Positions 53,005-61,220 of a DNA stretch of 64,000 nt are shown here, one piece after another. The notes beneath the pieces are model-generated. The model saw only the letters and a list, made by a program, of their open reading frames with translations, ran no database searches and was not told the origin of the DNA. The position numbers and the translations under genes were made by a program. Source of the stretch: CAYZED01 sp964477445 (lineage in GTDB: Bacteria; Bacillota; Clostridia; Lutisporales; Lutisporaceae); assembly GCA_964477445.1 (NCBI GenBank), contig CAYZED010000008.1:1-64000 (forward strand). Reading direction: 5' to 3'. Numbering within the stretch: the first letter of the stretch is position 1; every line of letters begins with the position of its first letter.

Positions 53005-53739
53005 CTAAGATTTCTCTGACGGTATAAACATTGGCGGCATATTCCTTTTATGTTCACTAAATTTATTCATTCTATCTATTTTTTCTTTTATTGGGGCTTC
53101 AGCATTTCCTGTTAATATATATTCATCTAACTGGCTGTAAGTCATACCCATTTCGCCTTCATCGGTCTGATTCTCCCATAGTCCTGCAGTAGGCGGCTTG
53201 GTAATTACAATCTCAGGAATACCAAGATAAGCGGCAAGTTCTCTAACTTCGCTTTTAACAAAACTAGCTAATGGCAGTAGGTCTGTTCCCCCATCACCAT
53301 ATTTTGTGAAATATCCAATAGTTAGTTCGCTCTTGTTTCCAGTTCCAGAAACTAAATAATTATTTAAAGCAGCATGATAATAAAGAGTTACCATTCTAAG
53401 TCTTGATTTAACATTTGCAAGTACTAATTTGGGCTCATTACCATCGGATGACATAATCTCTTTCATTTTATCAAAAGCCCCATCTAAAGCTACTTTTTTT
53501 GTTTTCAAATTTAATGATTCTGCCACGAGAATAGCGTGCTCTTCATCAACAGGATTACTGTAACACGGCATTATTATTCCCAAATTCTCGCCTGGAAATG
53601 CCTTCTGCGCTATAGCCGCTACCACTGCAGAATCAATTCCGCCAGAAAGACCATAAACTATTCCTTTTGCTCCTGCTGAATTTACTTTTTCTTTCATCCA
53701 TTCAATCATTTCATTTACAATTATCTCGATATTTTTCAT
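53005..53739 (-). CDS. nadE: NAD synthetase, ammonia-dependent
   Basis: Makes NAD from deamido-NAD with ammonia and ATP. It is 244 aa with no glutaminase domain, so it is the NH3-dependent type. The PP-loop YGLSGGIDSAVVAAI binds ATP; other motifs are MPCYSNPVDEEHA, VSGTGNKSEL and KYGDGGTDLLPL. It is a single gene on the minus strand, downstream of hflX. Confidence 0.93.
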   Translation of the reverse strand: MKNIEIIVNEMIEWMKEKVNSAGAKGIVYGLSGGIDSAVVAAIAQKAFPGENLGIIMPCYSNPVDEEHAILVAESLNLKTKKVALDGAFDKMKEIMSSDGNEPKLVLANVKSRLRMVTLYYHAALNNYLVSGTGNKSELTIGYFTKYGDGGTDLLPLASFVKSEVRELAAYLGIPEIVITKPPTAGLWENQTDEGEMGMTYSQLDEYILTGNAEAPIKEKIDRMNKFSEHKRNMPPMFIPSEKS

Positions 53740-53863
53740 CTCTATCTTCCCTTCAAAATATTTTAATTTCTAATGTATTATTTTATAGTTTTAGAGAGTT
53801 TTTTTCCGATTCAGAAAAGTTTTAGTTCGTAAAGATACAGCAGTTTATAAAATTCATTTCTTA

Positions 53864-55627
53864 TTAAATTTCGTATGATACAGCTCTACCCGCCATCAAA
53901 TCGTCTAATTCAGCTTCGATAACCGTTCCTTCACTCTCAAAAGTTTCAGAAATGATTCTCAAACTATTATCATGAATCATCGATAACATTTTCCCATCAT
54001 TATATGGTATCAGATATTTTCTTATTTTTGTAGCTTTTGAAACGATATTTTCAATAGTTTCGAGTAATTTTTCTAATCCTAGTCCATTTTTTGCTGATAT
54101 ATATACGTTGTTTTCATTTGATTTTCCTATTATTTCTTGATCGATCAATTTATCGATTTTGTTAAATACGGTTATCGATTCTTTCTCTCCAGCGCCAATG
54201 TCTGCTAAAACACTATCAACTACTATCATCTGATTTTCGTAATCTTCATTAGATATATCAACGACGTGAATTAGTAAATCCGCAAATACTGCTTCTTCTA
54301 GAGTTGATTTAAACGCCTTAATTAGGTCGTGCGGTAACTTTCTAATGAAACCTACAGTATCAGTTACAAGGACATCTCTGCCTCCAGGCAAAACAACCTT
54401 CCGAGTGGTAGGGTCAAGCGTCGCAAACAACTGATCCATAGCATAAATATCAGAATCAGACAAAGTGTTAAGAAGCGTAGATTTCCCTGAGTTTGTATAA
54501 CCAACAATACAAACCTGAAATACACCCCCTTCTTTTCTATTTTCACGAAGGAACGTTTTATGCTTCATGGATTCTTTAAGCTCTTTTTCTAAATCAAAAA
54601 TTCTATCCCTAATACGTCTTCTGTCAATTTCTATTTTTTTTTCCCCAGGACCTCTTGTTCCAATTCCACCACCAGTTCTAGACATCGAAAGGCCTAGTCC
54701 TATAAGTCTTGGCATTGCGTACTTTAGCTGAGCAAGCTCAACTTGAAGCTTTCCCTCATTACTTTTTGCGCGTCCAGCAAAGATATCTAATATGAGCTGT
54801 GTCCTATCAATTACCTTAACGCCAATCGCTTCTTCTAGATTTCTGTGTTGAGCTCCCGATAATTCTTCATCAAAAACAACTAGATTGGCGCCTAATGCTT
54901 GAACTGCAAGTCCTAGTTCTTTTACTTTTCCTTTTCCAATAAGAAATGCAATATCTCTTTTATCTCTATTTTGAACTATTCTTCCTAACTCTTCTCCACC
55001 TGCGGTTTTTAGAAGTTCTCTTAATTCGTCTAAATCCTCACTGCTCTCCATTCCAACAAGTATAGCTTTTTCTTTTTCGTCATTTGTTTCTTGACTGACC
55101 CTTTTCGTAGTTGATAAGTTTTTTTCGATTTCTTCAATAAATCTAACAGTATCAATCTTAAGAAGGTTTTCTTTATTATATGGACCGGCAACTGCAAATC
55201 CTACACTTCCATCTTCTAATGGTGATAAAAGTCCAATTTGAGCATTTGTAAGCTCTCCACTTTTTACACCCAAAGCAACAATAATATCAAATCTTAATTT
55301 TTTCAAAGCTGAAAAATCGACATCTGATAATCTACCATCTCCGTTTGGATGAGTGTGAATACATCTTATTCCGCTTAGACTGTCTTCATTCCTTCTCTTT
55401 GTTTGCATTTTTAGAGAAACTGTATTTTCATCACCAATTTCTGTTGAAATAACGCTGCCTCTTCTATCAATGTATAAAGCAACCTCTCTGCCAGTTTTTT
55501 CAGTAATCTCGCAAATCTCTGTAATTAATTCCTCAGAAATCACAAGGTGTTTATCAATTTGAATTCCTTCTAAGTTAGTTAATCTATTTAAGATGGACTT
55601 TCTTACATTCTTAACATTATTGTCCAT
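53864..55627 (-). CDS. hflX: GTPase HflX with N-terminal JAMM-like extension
   Basis: Ribosome-associated GTPase that splits stalled ribosomes after stress in other bacteria. Residues about 190-370 form the HflX N-terminal domain (LAQLKYAMPRLIGLGLSMSRTGGGIGTRGPGE, shortened: SRTGGGIGTRGPGE). The G domain has GYTNSGKSTLLNTL, DTVGFIRKLPHDL and NKIDKL. Residues 1-180 are an extra domain containing HTHPNGDGRLSDVD, which exactly fits the JAMM/MPN metal motif HxHx7Sx2D (about residues 97-110). Clostridial HflX proteins often have this extension; its activity is unknown. It is divergent to hflK. Confidence 0.92.
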   Translation of the reverse strand: MDNNVKNVRKSILNRLTNLEGIQIDKHLVISEELITEICEITEKTGREVALYIDRRGSVISTEIGDENTVSLKMQTKRRNEDSLSGIRCIHTHPNGDGRLSDVDFSALKKLRFDIIVALGVKSGELTNAQIGLLSPLEDGSVGFAVAGPYNKENLLKIDTVRFIEEIEKNLSTTKRVSQETNDEKEKAILVGMESSEDLDELRELLKTAGGEELGRIVQNRDKRDIAFLIGKGKVKELGLAVQALGANLVVFDEELSGAQHRNLEEAIGVKVIDRTQLILDIFAGRAKSNEGKLQVELAQLKYAMPRLIGLGLSMSRTGGGIGTRGPGEKKIEIDRRRIRDRIFDLEKELKESMKHKTFLRENRKEGGVFQVCIVGYTNSGKSTLLNTLSDSDIYAMDQLFATLDPTTRKVVLPGGRDVLVTDTVGFIRKLPHDLIKAFKSTLEEAVFADLLIHVVDISNEDYENQMIVVDSVLADIGAGEKESITVFNKIDKLIDQEIIGKSNENNVYISAKNGLGLEKLLETIENIVSKATKIRKYLIPYNDGKMLSMIHDNSLRIISETFESEGTVIEAELDDLMAGRAVSYEI

Positions 55628-55807
55628 ATATCCACTTCCAATCTTCCAAATTATTATTATCTATTTTTGCATATTGAATTCACTATTTTGTATAGCGGAT
55701 TCTCTAATTCACATTTAAGATTCTACCATAAATTTCGTCTTCTATTCCACTATATATCAAAATATGATAAAATGTATATTTGTAAACTATGAAATTTCGA
55801 GGTGTAT

Positions 55808-56761
55808 ATGAATAAACTTTTTAAATTAATTCAAAAGGATTTCAAGAAAGATTTTAAGAAATTTGATACTAGTATTGTATTTTCTTTACTTATTGTAATT
55901 ATTATCACTTTTCTTATCTTATCATCGACTTTTATAGTTGCTGAGAATCAGATAGCTGTTGTGAAAACTTTGGGCAAATATAGTAGAACGCTTGGTACAG
56001 GATTGCACTTTAAACTTCCGTACCCTATTGAAGCGATAACTTTAATTGAAGCTGGCGAAACTAGGCCTTTAGAAATAGGTAGAGACACCACTGATAAACT
56101 TAGCAGCGACTTCCCAAAAAACGCAATCCTTATTACTAAAGATGACTCCCTAGTTCTTGTTAATCTATATATAGATTGGAAAATATCAGACCCAGTTAGA
56201 TTCACAAATAATATTGATGACCCAGAAAGTTTTTTATTAAATACTACACTCCAACTTTTAAGAAAAATTGTTAGTACAATGACTTTTAATGAAATATTAT
56301 CTTCCGATAAAACTTCAATTGAACAAACCCTAAAGGATGAAATAGGAATCGAAATGACCGTTTATGGTTCGGGTATTACAGTAGATGATGTAAGATTTAT
56401 TGGCGCAACTCCACCAAGCGCAGTGAAAGATAGTTTTGCAAAAATCGATGCCGCAGCCCAAAACAAAGCTTCGGCAATACAAACTGCTAATACATACTCT
56501 TTAGATAGAATTAAAGGTGCAAATAGTGAAGCCTCTGACTTAATTAATTCAAACAGCACATATCATCAAGATACAATAAATAAAGCAATGGCCGAAACCG
56601 CATCCTTTGATAGTTATTATGACCAATATATCATAAATAAAGATGTAGCGAAGGCCAGAATTTACTATGACATATTAGAACAAATTTTGCCTAACATAAA
56701 GATCATTATTGTAGATTCAAAAAGCGGAGCTAATTTGACAACTATAGGAGGTGGCAACTAA
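55808..56761 (+). CDS. HflK-like SPFH (stomatin/prohibitin) membrane protein
   Basis: SPFH-domain protein anchored by one N-terminal helix (about residues 22-45, VFSLLIVIIITFLILSSTF), followed by a prohibitin-like domain (AENQIAVVKTLGKYSRTLGTGLHFKLPYP abridged: VVKTLGKYSRTLGTGLHF) and an Ala-rich C-terminal helical part. In other bacteria HflK and HflC form a ring around FtsH and modulate proteolysis; here no ftsH is near. ATG 55808 has GAGG 5 bases upstream; the longer frame from GTG 55802 begins in that site. The stop shares a base with the next start. Confidence 0.8.
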   Translation: MNKLFKLIQKDFKKDFKKFDTSIVFSLLIVIIITFLILSSTFIVAENQIAVVKTLGKYSRTLGTGLHFKLPYPIEAITLIEAGETRPLEIGRDTTDKLSSDFPKNAILITKDDSLVLVNLYIDWKISDPVRFTNNIDDPESFLLNTTLQLLRKIVSTMTFNEILSSDKTSIEQTLKDEIGIEMTVYGSGITVDDVRFIGATPPSAVKDSFAKIDAAAQNKASAIQTANTYSLDRIKGANSEASDLINSNSTYHQDTINKAMAETASFDSYYDQYIINKDVAKARIYYDILEQILPNIKIIIVDSKSGANLTTIGGGN

Positions 56762-57651
56762 TGGCTAATAAATCTTCCACCTTAAAAAGAAATCAAATTT
56801 TAATTCCGTTTGTGTTGTTTCTGCTTTCAATGTTGACTGTCATATTTCTTCTAAACATAATGATAATTAGTGATAACCAAGTCGCAGCTATTTTTCGTTT
56901 TGGAAAGCCAGAAAAAATTATTTACCAACCTGGAATTTATATTCGCATTCCATTTATAGAAAACAGCTATATTATTAGCAAAAAAATATCAGAGACAACA
57001 TCGCAACCTATTCTTGTCAACACTTCTGATAGAAGAGATGTTTATATCGAGGCTTATGCCCTTTGGCAAATGAATGATCCAAACATTTTTATTTACACAA
57101 GACGCGGAAAACAGCCTTCTGAGATAATTGATAACATACTTGCCACAATGGTACCTAAGGTTTCAAAAAGTTTTGATTATGCATCCATTAAAGATGGTAC
57201 AAACGTGAAATATTCTAAAATTGAATTTGAACTAAAAAAGGAGATCCGTGCCCTCGCATTGGAATATGGAATTGTTATCAAAGACGTTTTTCTTAAGAGT
57301 ATCACTCTTTCTACAAGTGGTGAAGAAGTTGTTATTGCAAAGATGAATTCAGATTGCGAGAAAATTGCTGCTCAAATAATTGAAGAAGGAACTATAGAAG
57401 CAAAAAAAATTACAGATAATGCAGATAAAAATTCAGATATCATAACGAAAAAGGCCGAATATAACGTTTCACAGAGTCGTGCTCAAACGGATAAAGAAGC
57501 AGCTACGATTTATGCTAACAGTTATTCTAAAGATGTCGAGTTTTATAAATTCATAAGATCATTGGAATTACNNNNNNNNNNCTTAACTACTGACTCTACT
57601 ATTGTTTTCCCGTCTGATTCACCTATTGCAAAGTATTTGATGAGACCTTAG
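56761..57651 (+). CDS. HflC-like SPFH membrane protein, with an assembly gap
   Basis: Partner of the gene before it, 296 aa, with a membrane helix (residues 13-36), an SPFH domain (AAIFRFGKPEKIIYQPGIYI, IEAYALWQMNDP) and a C-terminal Lys/Glu/Ala helical part. A 10-N gap (57572-57581) lies near the end. Its shortened paralogue at 59398-59907 has LKQN there, and 10 bases are exactly what is needed to restore c+10N+c as four codons, so this gap size is right and the missing residues are predicted to be LKQN. The start overlaps the hflK-like stop by one base (TAATG). Confidence 0.8.
   Translation: MANKSSTLKRNQILIPFVLFLLSMLTVIFLLNIMIISDNQVAAIFRFGKPEKIIYQPGIYIRIPFIENSYIISKKISETTSQPILVNTSDRRDVYIEAYALWQMNDPNIFIYTRRGKQPSEIIDNILATMVPKVSKSFDYASIKDGTNVKYSKIEFELKKEIRALALEYGIVIKDVFLKSITLSTSGEEVVIAKMNSDCEKIAAQIIEEGTIEAKKITDNADKNSDIITKKAEYNVSQSRAQTDKEAATIYANSYSKDVEFYKFIRSLELXXXXLTTDSTIVFPSDSPIAKYLMRP
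57572..57581. other. Assembly gap (10 N) in the hflC-like gene
   Basis: The paralogous copy at 59.8 kb fits a true length of 10 bases. Similarity between the two copies may have caused the gap. Confidence 0.9.
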
Positions 57652-57833
57652 AGCAAACTAACTACGAGTGAAAAATATTTTTTGGAATTCATGAAATTGA
57701 TTGATGTGTTCTTATGTTAATGGTAGACTAATTATAAAGAGATTAATGTTTTTCTTAAATAATATTCATAAAAAGAATCACAAATATACTAAAAATCTCA
57801 AAAATTTCAAAAAAAATTAGTGGAGGTAAAAAC

Positions 57834-58301
57834 ATGAAAAAAATTCTAGGCCTTGTATTGGCAGTCATTATGGTGTTAGGTCTCAGCACAACAGGTTTTG
57901 CTACAGTCTCAAGGAATGCTACTTCTACTCCCGCTTTTAAGTATTTTAAGCAGTACTATTATCAATCAAAACCAGGAGATTACTTGAATTTGATGATTCA
58001 AAAAGCAGACAAAAAAGTAACTATGGCTCGTGCAGATTATACTCAGGAACTTACCTATAAGACTATCACAAAAGGTAAAGCAACAATAAAGGGTACTGAA
58101 GTTTGGACTTTCACTGGCACTTGCGTTTTGGTAACTTATAACGAATCCGGTGAAGAAATAAGATCAACTCCTTGGAAAACTTCTGTTAAAATCACATTTA
58201 AGACAGCAAATAAAGTACTCGGTGTATCAATGCCAAAACATGGCGCTGCCAAAGGCGAAAACTTTAAGGGAACTATGACAATACCTCAAGGCGGATATTA
58301 A
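57834..58301 (+). CDS. Exported protein of unknown function
   Basis: I do not recognise this 155-aa protein. It has a clear signal peptide (Lys start, hydrophobic core, cleavage near FATVS) and a mature part rich in Lys, Thr and Tyr without Cys, probably beta-rich (repeated alternating patterns such as VWTFTGTCVLVTY and KTSVKITFKT). GGAGG precedes the ATG. It is flanked by the hflC-like gene and a terminator and may be transcribed on its own. Confidence 0.75.
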   Translation: MKKILGLVLAVIMVLGLSTTGFATVSRNATSTPAFKYFKQYYYQSKPGDYLNLMIQKADKKVTMARADYTQELTYKTITKGKATIKGTEVWTFTGTCVLVTYNESGEEIRSTPWKTSVKITFKTANKVLGVSMPKHGAAKGENFKGTMTIPQGGY

Positions 58302-58337
58302 TATTATCACCTGTAATATAAATTAATAATTAAAGCA

Positions 58338-58380
58338 GAAGTGGCTTGGTCTAACTGAAAAGTTTTGACAAAGCCACTTC
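58338..58380 (+). terminator. Terminator after the exported protein gene
   Basis: GAAGTGGCTT pairs with AAGCCACTTC (10 bases) around a 23-base loop that can pair further. The T tail is short (TTCATT). Confidence 0.6.
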
Positions 58381-58440
58381 TTCATTATACTAATACACGA
58401 AATTATGCTTTTTTCGAAGCCGCAAAGCAGCCTTTGTTTT

Positions 58441-58941
58441 TCACCAATTCGGCTCACTGTCTGATGAGCCAAATAAAGGCTCTCCTGTTTCAGCATCAAT
58501 TACCATTATTGAATTTCTCATAAAAACACCGTTTTGCATACTCGGAGATTTCAAACCAGAATAAGTTATAATCCAAACTGGGAGTCTTTCGATCTTAATG
58601 CTTTCGTCTTTATTAAGGTTAGGATTCATTTCTTTTGCTTTTAATGGGAACGCCGCATAAGTTATTGAATCGGTTGTTAAATAATAATGTCCAACATAAA
58701 TTTTACATTCATTCATAATACTTTTTGAGAAATCTTTCGCAATTTTAACTGCTCTACTACGACATATCTTATCATTGTCATTATTATCCTCTACTATCAA
58801 ATCATGAACTTCTTTTAAGAATCTTTTGTTCTTAGCTTCATCCATAGATGCGCTTGTAATTCGCGAAAGCGAGAATATGGAAATAACTAAAAAAACAAAT
58901 ATTGCTATTGGAATTAAATATTTTTTTGCTTTTAGTCTCAA
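58441..58941 (-). CDS. Membrane-anchored/exported protein of unknown function
   Basis: A 166-aa protein with one N-terminal hydrophobic helix (residues 8-28, signal anchor or peptide) and a mature part with YYLTTDSITYAAFPLK, PVWIITYSGLKSP and a C-terminal VIDAETGEPLFGSS. The last segment resembles the end of PepSY-like domains, but this is weak. Its start is TTG 58941, with AAAGGA 9 bases upstream. The neighbouring reading frames are shadows. No close function is visible. Confidence 0.65.
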   Translation of the reverse strand: MRLKAKKYLIPIAIFVFLVISIFSLSRITSASMDEAKNKRFLKEVHDLIVEDNNDNDKICRSRAVKIAKDFSKSIMNECKIYVGHYYLTTDSITYAAFPLKAKEMNPNLNKDESIKIERLPVWIITYSGLKSPSMQNGVFMRNSIMVIDAETGEPLFGSSDSEPNW

Positions 58942-59054
58942 AATTTTCGTCCTTTCAAATCATTGTTTTGTCAGAAAATTAGCACAGATGCTTTCTATCC
59001 CATATTATACACAACGCTATCATAAAAGTAAATAAAAGTATTGAACTGAAATAA

Positions 59055-59094
59055 TTATGGCCTAATCACACATTAAGTAAGATTAAGCCATAAT
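59055..59094. other. Hairpin-forming inverted repeat
   Basis: TTATGGCCTAATC and GATTAAGCCATAA form a 12-pair stem with one mismatch around a 13-base loop. It lacks a T run on both strands, so it is not a clear terminator. It lies between two exported-protein genes and the duplicated hfl segment. Confidence 0.4.
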
Positions 59095-59100
59095 AAAAAT

Positions 59101-59280
59101 CTAATTTATATTTCTTAAAATTTCAACATCTTCTTTATTATCCCTTAGCCAAGTCTTCCAAAATGTTTTGTCTTTCTTCATTAGTTCTTTTTTATCGGTT
59201 TTTAAATTCTGATCCATCATTTCCGGCATATATGCTAAGTATTCGTCATCCCCTGCCAGTATTTTGTCTGAAACATATGT
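59101..59280 (-). pseudogene. Possible C-terminal remnant of an unknown gene
   Basis: On the minus strand this stretch reads as the charged end of a protein (...YLAYMPEMMDQNLKTDKK...WKTWLRDNKEDVEILRNIN stop). The frame continues upstream into the antisense of the duplicated hflK end, so the natural start is absent. It may be a gene cut by the duplication, or chance. I recognise no family. Confidence 0.25.
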
Positions 59281-59287
59281 GAGTTCC

Positions 59288-59398
59288 AAAGCTAGAATAT
59301 ATTTTGATATTCTAGAACAAATTTTGCCTAATATTAAAATAATGATTGTCGACTCAAAGACCGGTGCTAATTTGACAACTATAGGAGGTGGCAACTAA
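59288..59398 (+). pseudogene. Remnant of a duplicated hflK-like gene (C-terminal end)
   Basis: The last 36 codons of the HflK-like protein (KARIYYDILEQILPNIKI... to IGGGN stop) occur again here with mostly third-position changes (two or three amino acid changes: Y to F, I to M, S to T). The upstream part of the gene is missing. The sequence still carries GGAGG and the TAATG overlap that start the following hflC-like copy. Confidence 0.8.
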
Positions 59399-59907
59399 TG
59401 GCAAATAAATTCTCCATCTCAAAAAGTTTTGATTATACCTCAATAAAAAACGGTACTAACATGGAATACTCAAAAGTTGAATTTGAATTAAAGAAAGAGA
59501 TTCGTGCACTTGCTTTAGAATATGGTATTGTTATTCAAGATGTATTTATAAAGAGTATTACTCTCTCCCCTAGTGGCGAAGAAATCGTAATCACAAAAAT
59601 GAATTCAGATTGTGAGAAACTTGCGTCTCAGTTAATTGAAGAAGGCACATTAGAAGCAAAAAAAATTACATTAAACGCAGATAAAAACGCTGACTTAATA
59701 ACAAAAAAAGCAGAATATGATGTCTCACAAAGTCGAGCTCTAACTGACAAAAAAGCTGCTACCATTTATGCCAAAAGCTACTCCAAAGATGTTGAATTTT
59801 ATAAATTTATAAGATCACTGGAATTGTTAAAACAGAACTTATCTACAGACTCAAATGTAGTATTCCCATCCGATTCACCTATTGCTAGGTATTTGATGAA
59901 GCCATGA
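59398..59907 (+). CDS. Shortened hflC-like paralogue without membrane helix
   Basis: A 169-aa paralogue of the hflC-like gene at 56.8 kb. Residues 1-9 match its start (MANK), then the sequence jumps in frame to what is residue 137 of the long form: 127 residues (381 bases) with the membrane helix and most of the SPFH core are missing. The junction lies at AAAAAG, present at both ends in the long copy, so microhomology deletion is likely. The remaining part differs from the long copy mostly at third positions, which suggests that the ancestor was under selection for a long time. Whether the shortened form is made and used is unknown; it keeps the ribosome binding site and a terminator. Confidence 0.75.
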   Translation: MANKFSISKSFDYTSIKNGTNMEYSKVEFELKKEIRALALEYGIVIQDVFIKSITLSPSGEEIVITKMNSDCEKLASQLIEEGTLEAKKITLNADKNADLITKKAEYDVSQSRALTDKKAATIYAKSYSKDVEFYKFIRSLELLKQNLSTDSNVVFPSDSPIARYLMKP

Positions 59908-59921
59908 GAGAGGAAATATTT

Positions 59922-59984
59922 AGTAAAAGCGACCTTGTAGAGTTTATATACATAAACTTCACTAAGTCGCTTTTACTCTTTTTT
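59922..59984 (+). terminator. Strong terminator after the shortened hflC copy
   Basis: AGTAAAAGCGAC and GTCGCTTTTACT form a perfect 12-base stem with an inner TTTATA stem region, followed by CTTTTTT. It ends the hfl remnant unit. Confidence 0.85.
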
Positions 59985-60002
59985 AGCACCAATAATAATA
60001 AT

Positions 60003-60599
60003 TTAGTTTTGCGCCTCTAAGACATTTTTAATGTGATCTTCAAATGTTGTCAGATCTATTTCTTCCTTAATCCATTCAGCTGCAGATTTGTATAATTTGT
60101 TTCCATCTTTTGATTCGTGTTCAGTAAATTTCCCTTGAAGCATTCCTACTAAAACGTAGTAATCATTATCATCATATTCTATATCAGAATCATCTTTAGC
60201 TAAGAAAAGTATTACATTTTCTCCTTTGTAGAATTTTGGATATCCGTTAGAAACATATTTTGTACTGCTATTTTTATCATTTCCTCCATGAACTCTAACT
60301 TTTATTTCATTCTTATTGTATGGATTTCCTTTATAAATTTGATTTATATTAACAACAGCATCAGTTGTTAATATATTTGCTATATTTTCACCCTTTTTAT
60401 AACCAGGATTACTCCACATTGGTTCTAAGTTATCAACAATGGCCCCAGAAACAATTAGTTCAGAATCTTTTATTATTTCATTAAAAGTCTTAACTCCAAC
60501 AGAGCCTTGCACTGTTATTGTTTTCTCTCTAGGAATAACCGTAAAGATTCCTACTCCTATGAAAAATGCTAACAAAACAAATATAATTTTTTTCTTCAT
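60003..60599 (-). CDS. Exported protein of unknown function, partner of the metalloprotease
   Basis: A 198-aa protein with a signal peptide/anchor (residues 4-22) and a single mature domain. The pattern FNEIIKDSELIVSGAIVDN, then VVNINQIYKGN and GENVILFLAK resembles a recurring secreted domain of Firmicutes with unknown role. It starts 19 bases after the metalloprotease stop, so the two form an operon; it may be an inhibitor, chaperone or substrate of the protease, but this is inference. ATG 60599 was chosen over GTG 60602 by ribosome binding site spacing. Confidence 0.65.
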   Translation of the reverse strand: MKKKIIFVLLAFFIGVGIFTVIPREKTITVQGSVGVKTFNEIIKDSELIVSGAIVDNLEPMWSNPGYKKGENIANILTTDAVVNINQIYKGNPYNKNEIKVRVHGGNDKNSSTKYVSNGYPKFYKGENVILFLAKDDSDIEYDDNDYYVLVGMLQGKFTEHESKDGNKLYKSAAEWIKEEIDLTTFEDHIKNVLEAQN

Positions 60600-60617
60600 C
60601 ACTTAATCACCACTTTC

Positions 60618-61220
60618 TTAATATATATCTCCAAGGCCATCTTTATCATCAGTTTCAAGTGTTCTCTTGTTAATACTACCCATTATCATACCTTGATTCA
60701 TCGTTGAGGAAGGTTCACTCGGTTCTTCTCCAAGACCCAATAGGTGCCCAATCTCATGCGTTACAACATGTTGAAAATCATGTGCATTAGAAGGACACGA
60801 AGCTGCAGTTGAAAAAGTAAAATATGTGTTCACATCAATATCTGATTCCCAGATATAAAAGTAAATCCACGGAAGAGGATTATATGTCTGTTGGAAAGTT
60901 GTGGCCATGACATATGTGTTAGCACCTCTGTTACCAAGTGTAATCTGATTTTCATAGTTCATTTTTTCATATATAGTGTTTGAATGATCTGCTGTAGTTC
61001 TATAAACTACATTTCCATGCCCTGCGGTATTCCACTCCACGCATGCATTATGTACTGCTGTTTTTTGTCCAGTGGTCATACCTGAATAACACTTTATATA
61101 TGCCGGACTTGGATCAAAACCCTTATTAAAAGCAATTACATATCCATACGCCGAAACATAACCTAGACATAAAGATATTATTAATGTCATTGCAAAAATG
61201 ATTTTTTGTTTTGTTTTCAT
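60618..61220 (-). CDS. Secreted matrixin-like zinc metalloprotease with altered third ligand
   Basis: A 200-aa protein with signal peptide (residues 5-24) and a zinc site VVTHEIGHLLGLGE followed by a Met-turn (SSTM). Metzincins need HExxHxxGxxH (or D); here the third ligand position is Glu. Two Cys pairs (CYSG/NACVEW and ASCPSN) may form disulfides. With no propeptide of usual matrixin length, activation would differ. It lies behind AGAGGG. The role outside the cell is unknown; with the partner gene it forms an exported pair. Confidence 0.75.
   Translation of the reverse strand: MKTKQKIIFAMTLIISLCLGYVSAYGYVIAFNKGFDPSPAYIKCYSGMTTGQKTAVHNACVEWNTAGHGNVVYRTTADHSNTIYEKMNYENQITLGNRGANTYVMATTFQQTYNPLPWIYFYIWESDIDVNTYFTFSTAASCPSNAHDFQHVVTHEIGHLLGLGEEPSEPSSTMNQGMIMGSINKRTLETDDKDGLGDIY

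Noticed and set aside
59101..59394. A 97-aa minus-strand gene
   Set aside because: Its first third is antisense to the duplicated hflK end; only the last 60 residues could be a remnant, listed with low confidence.
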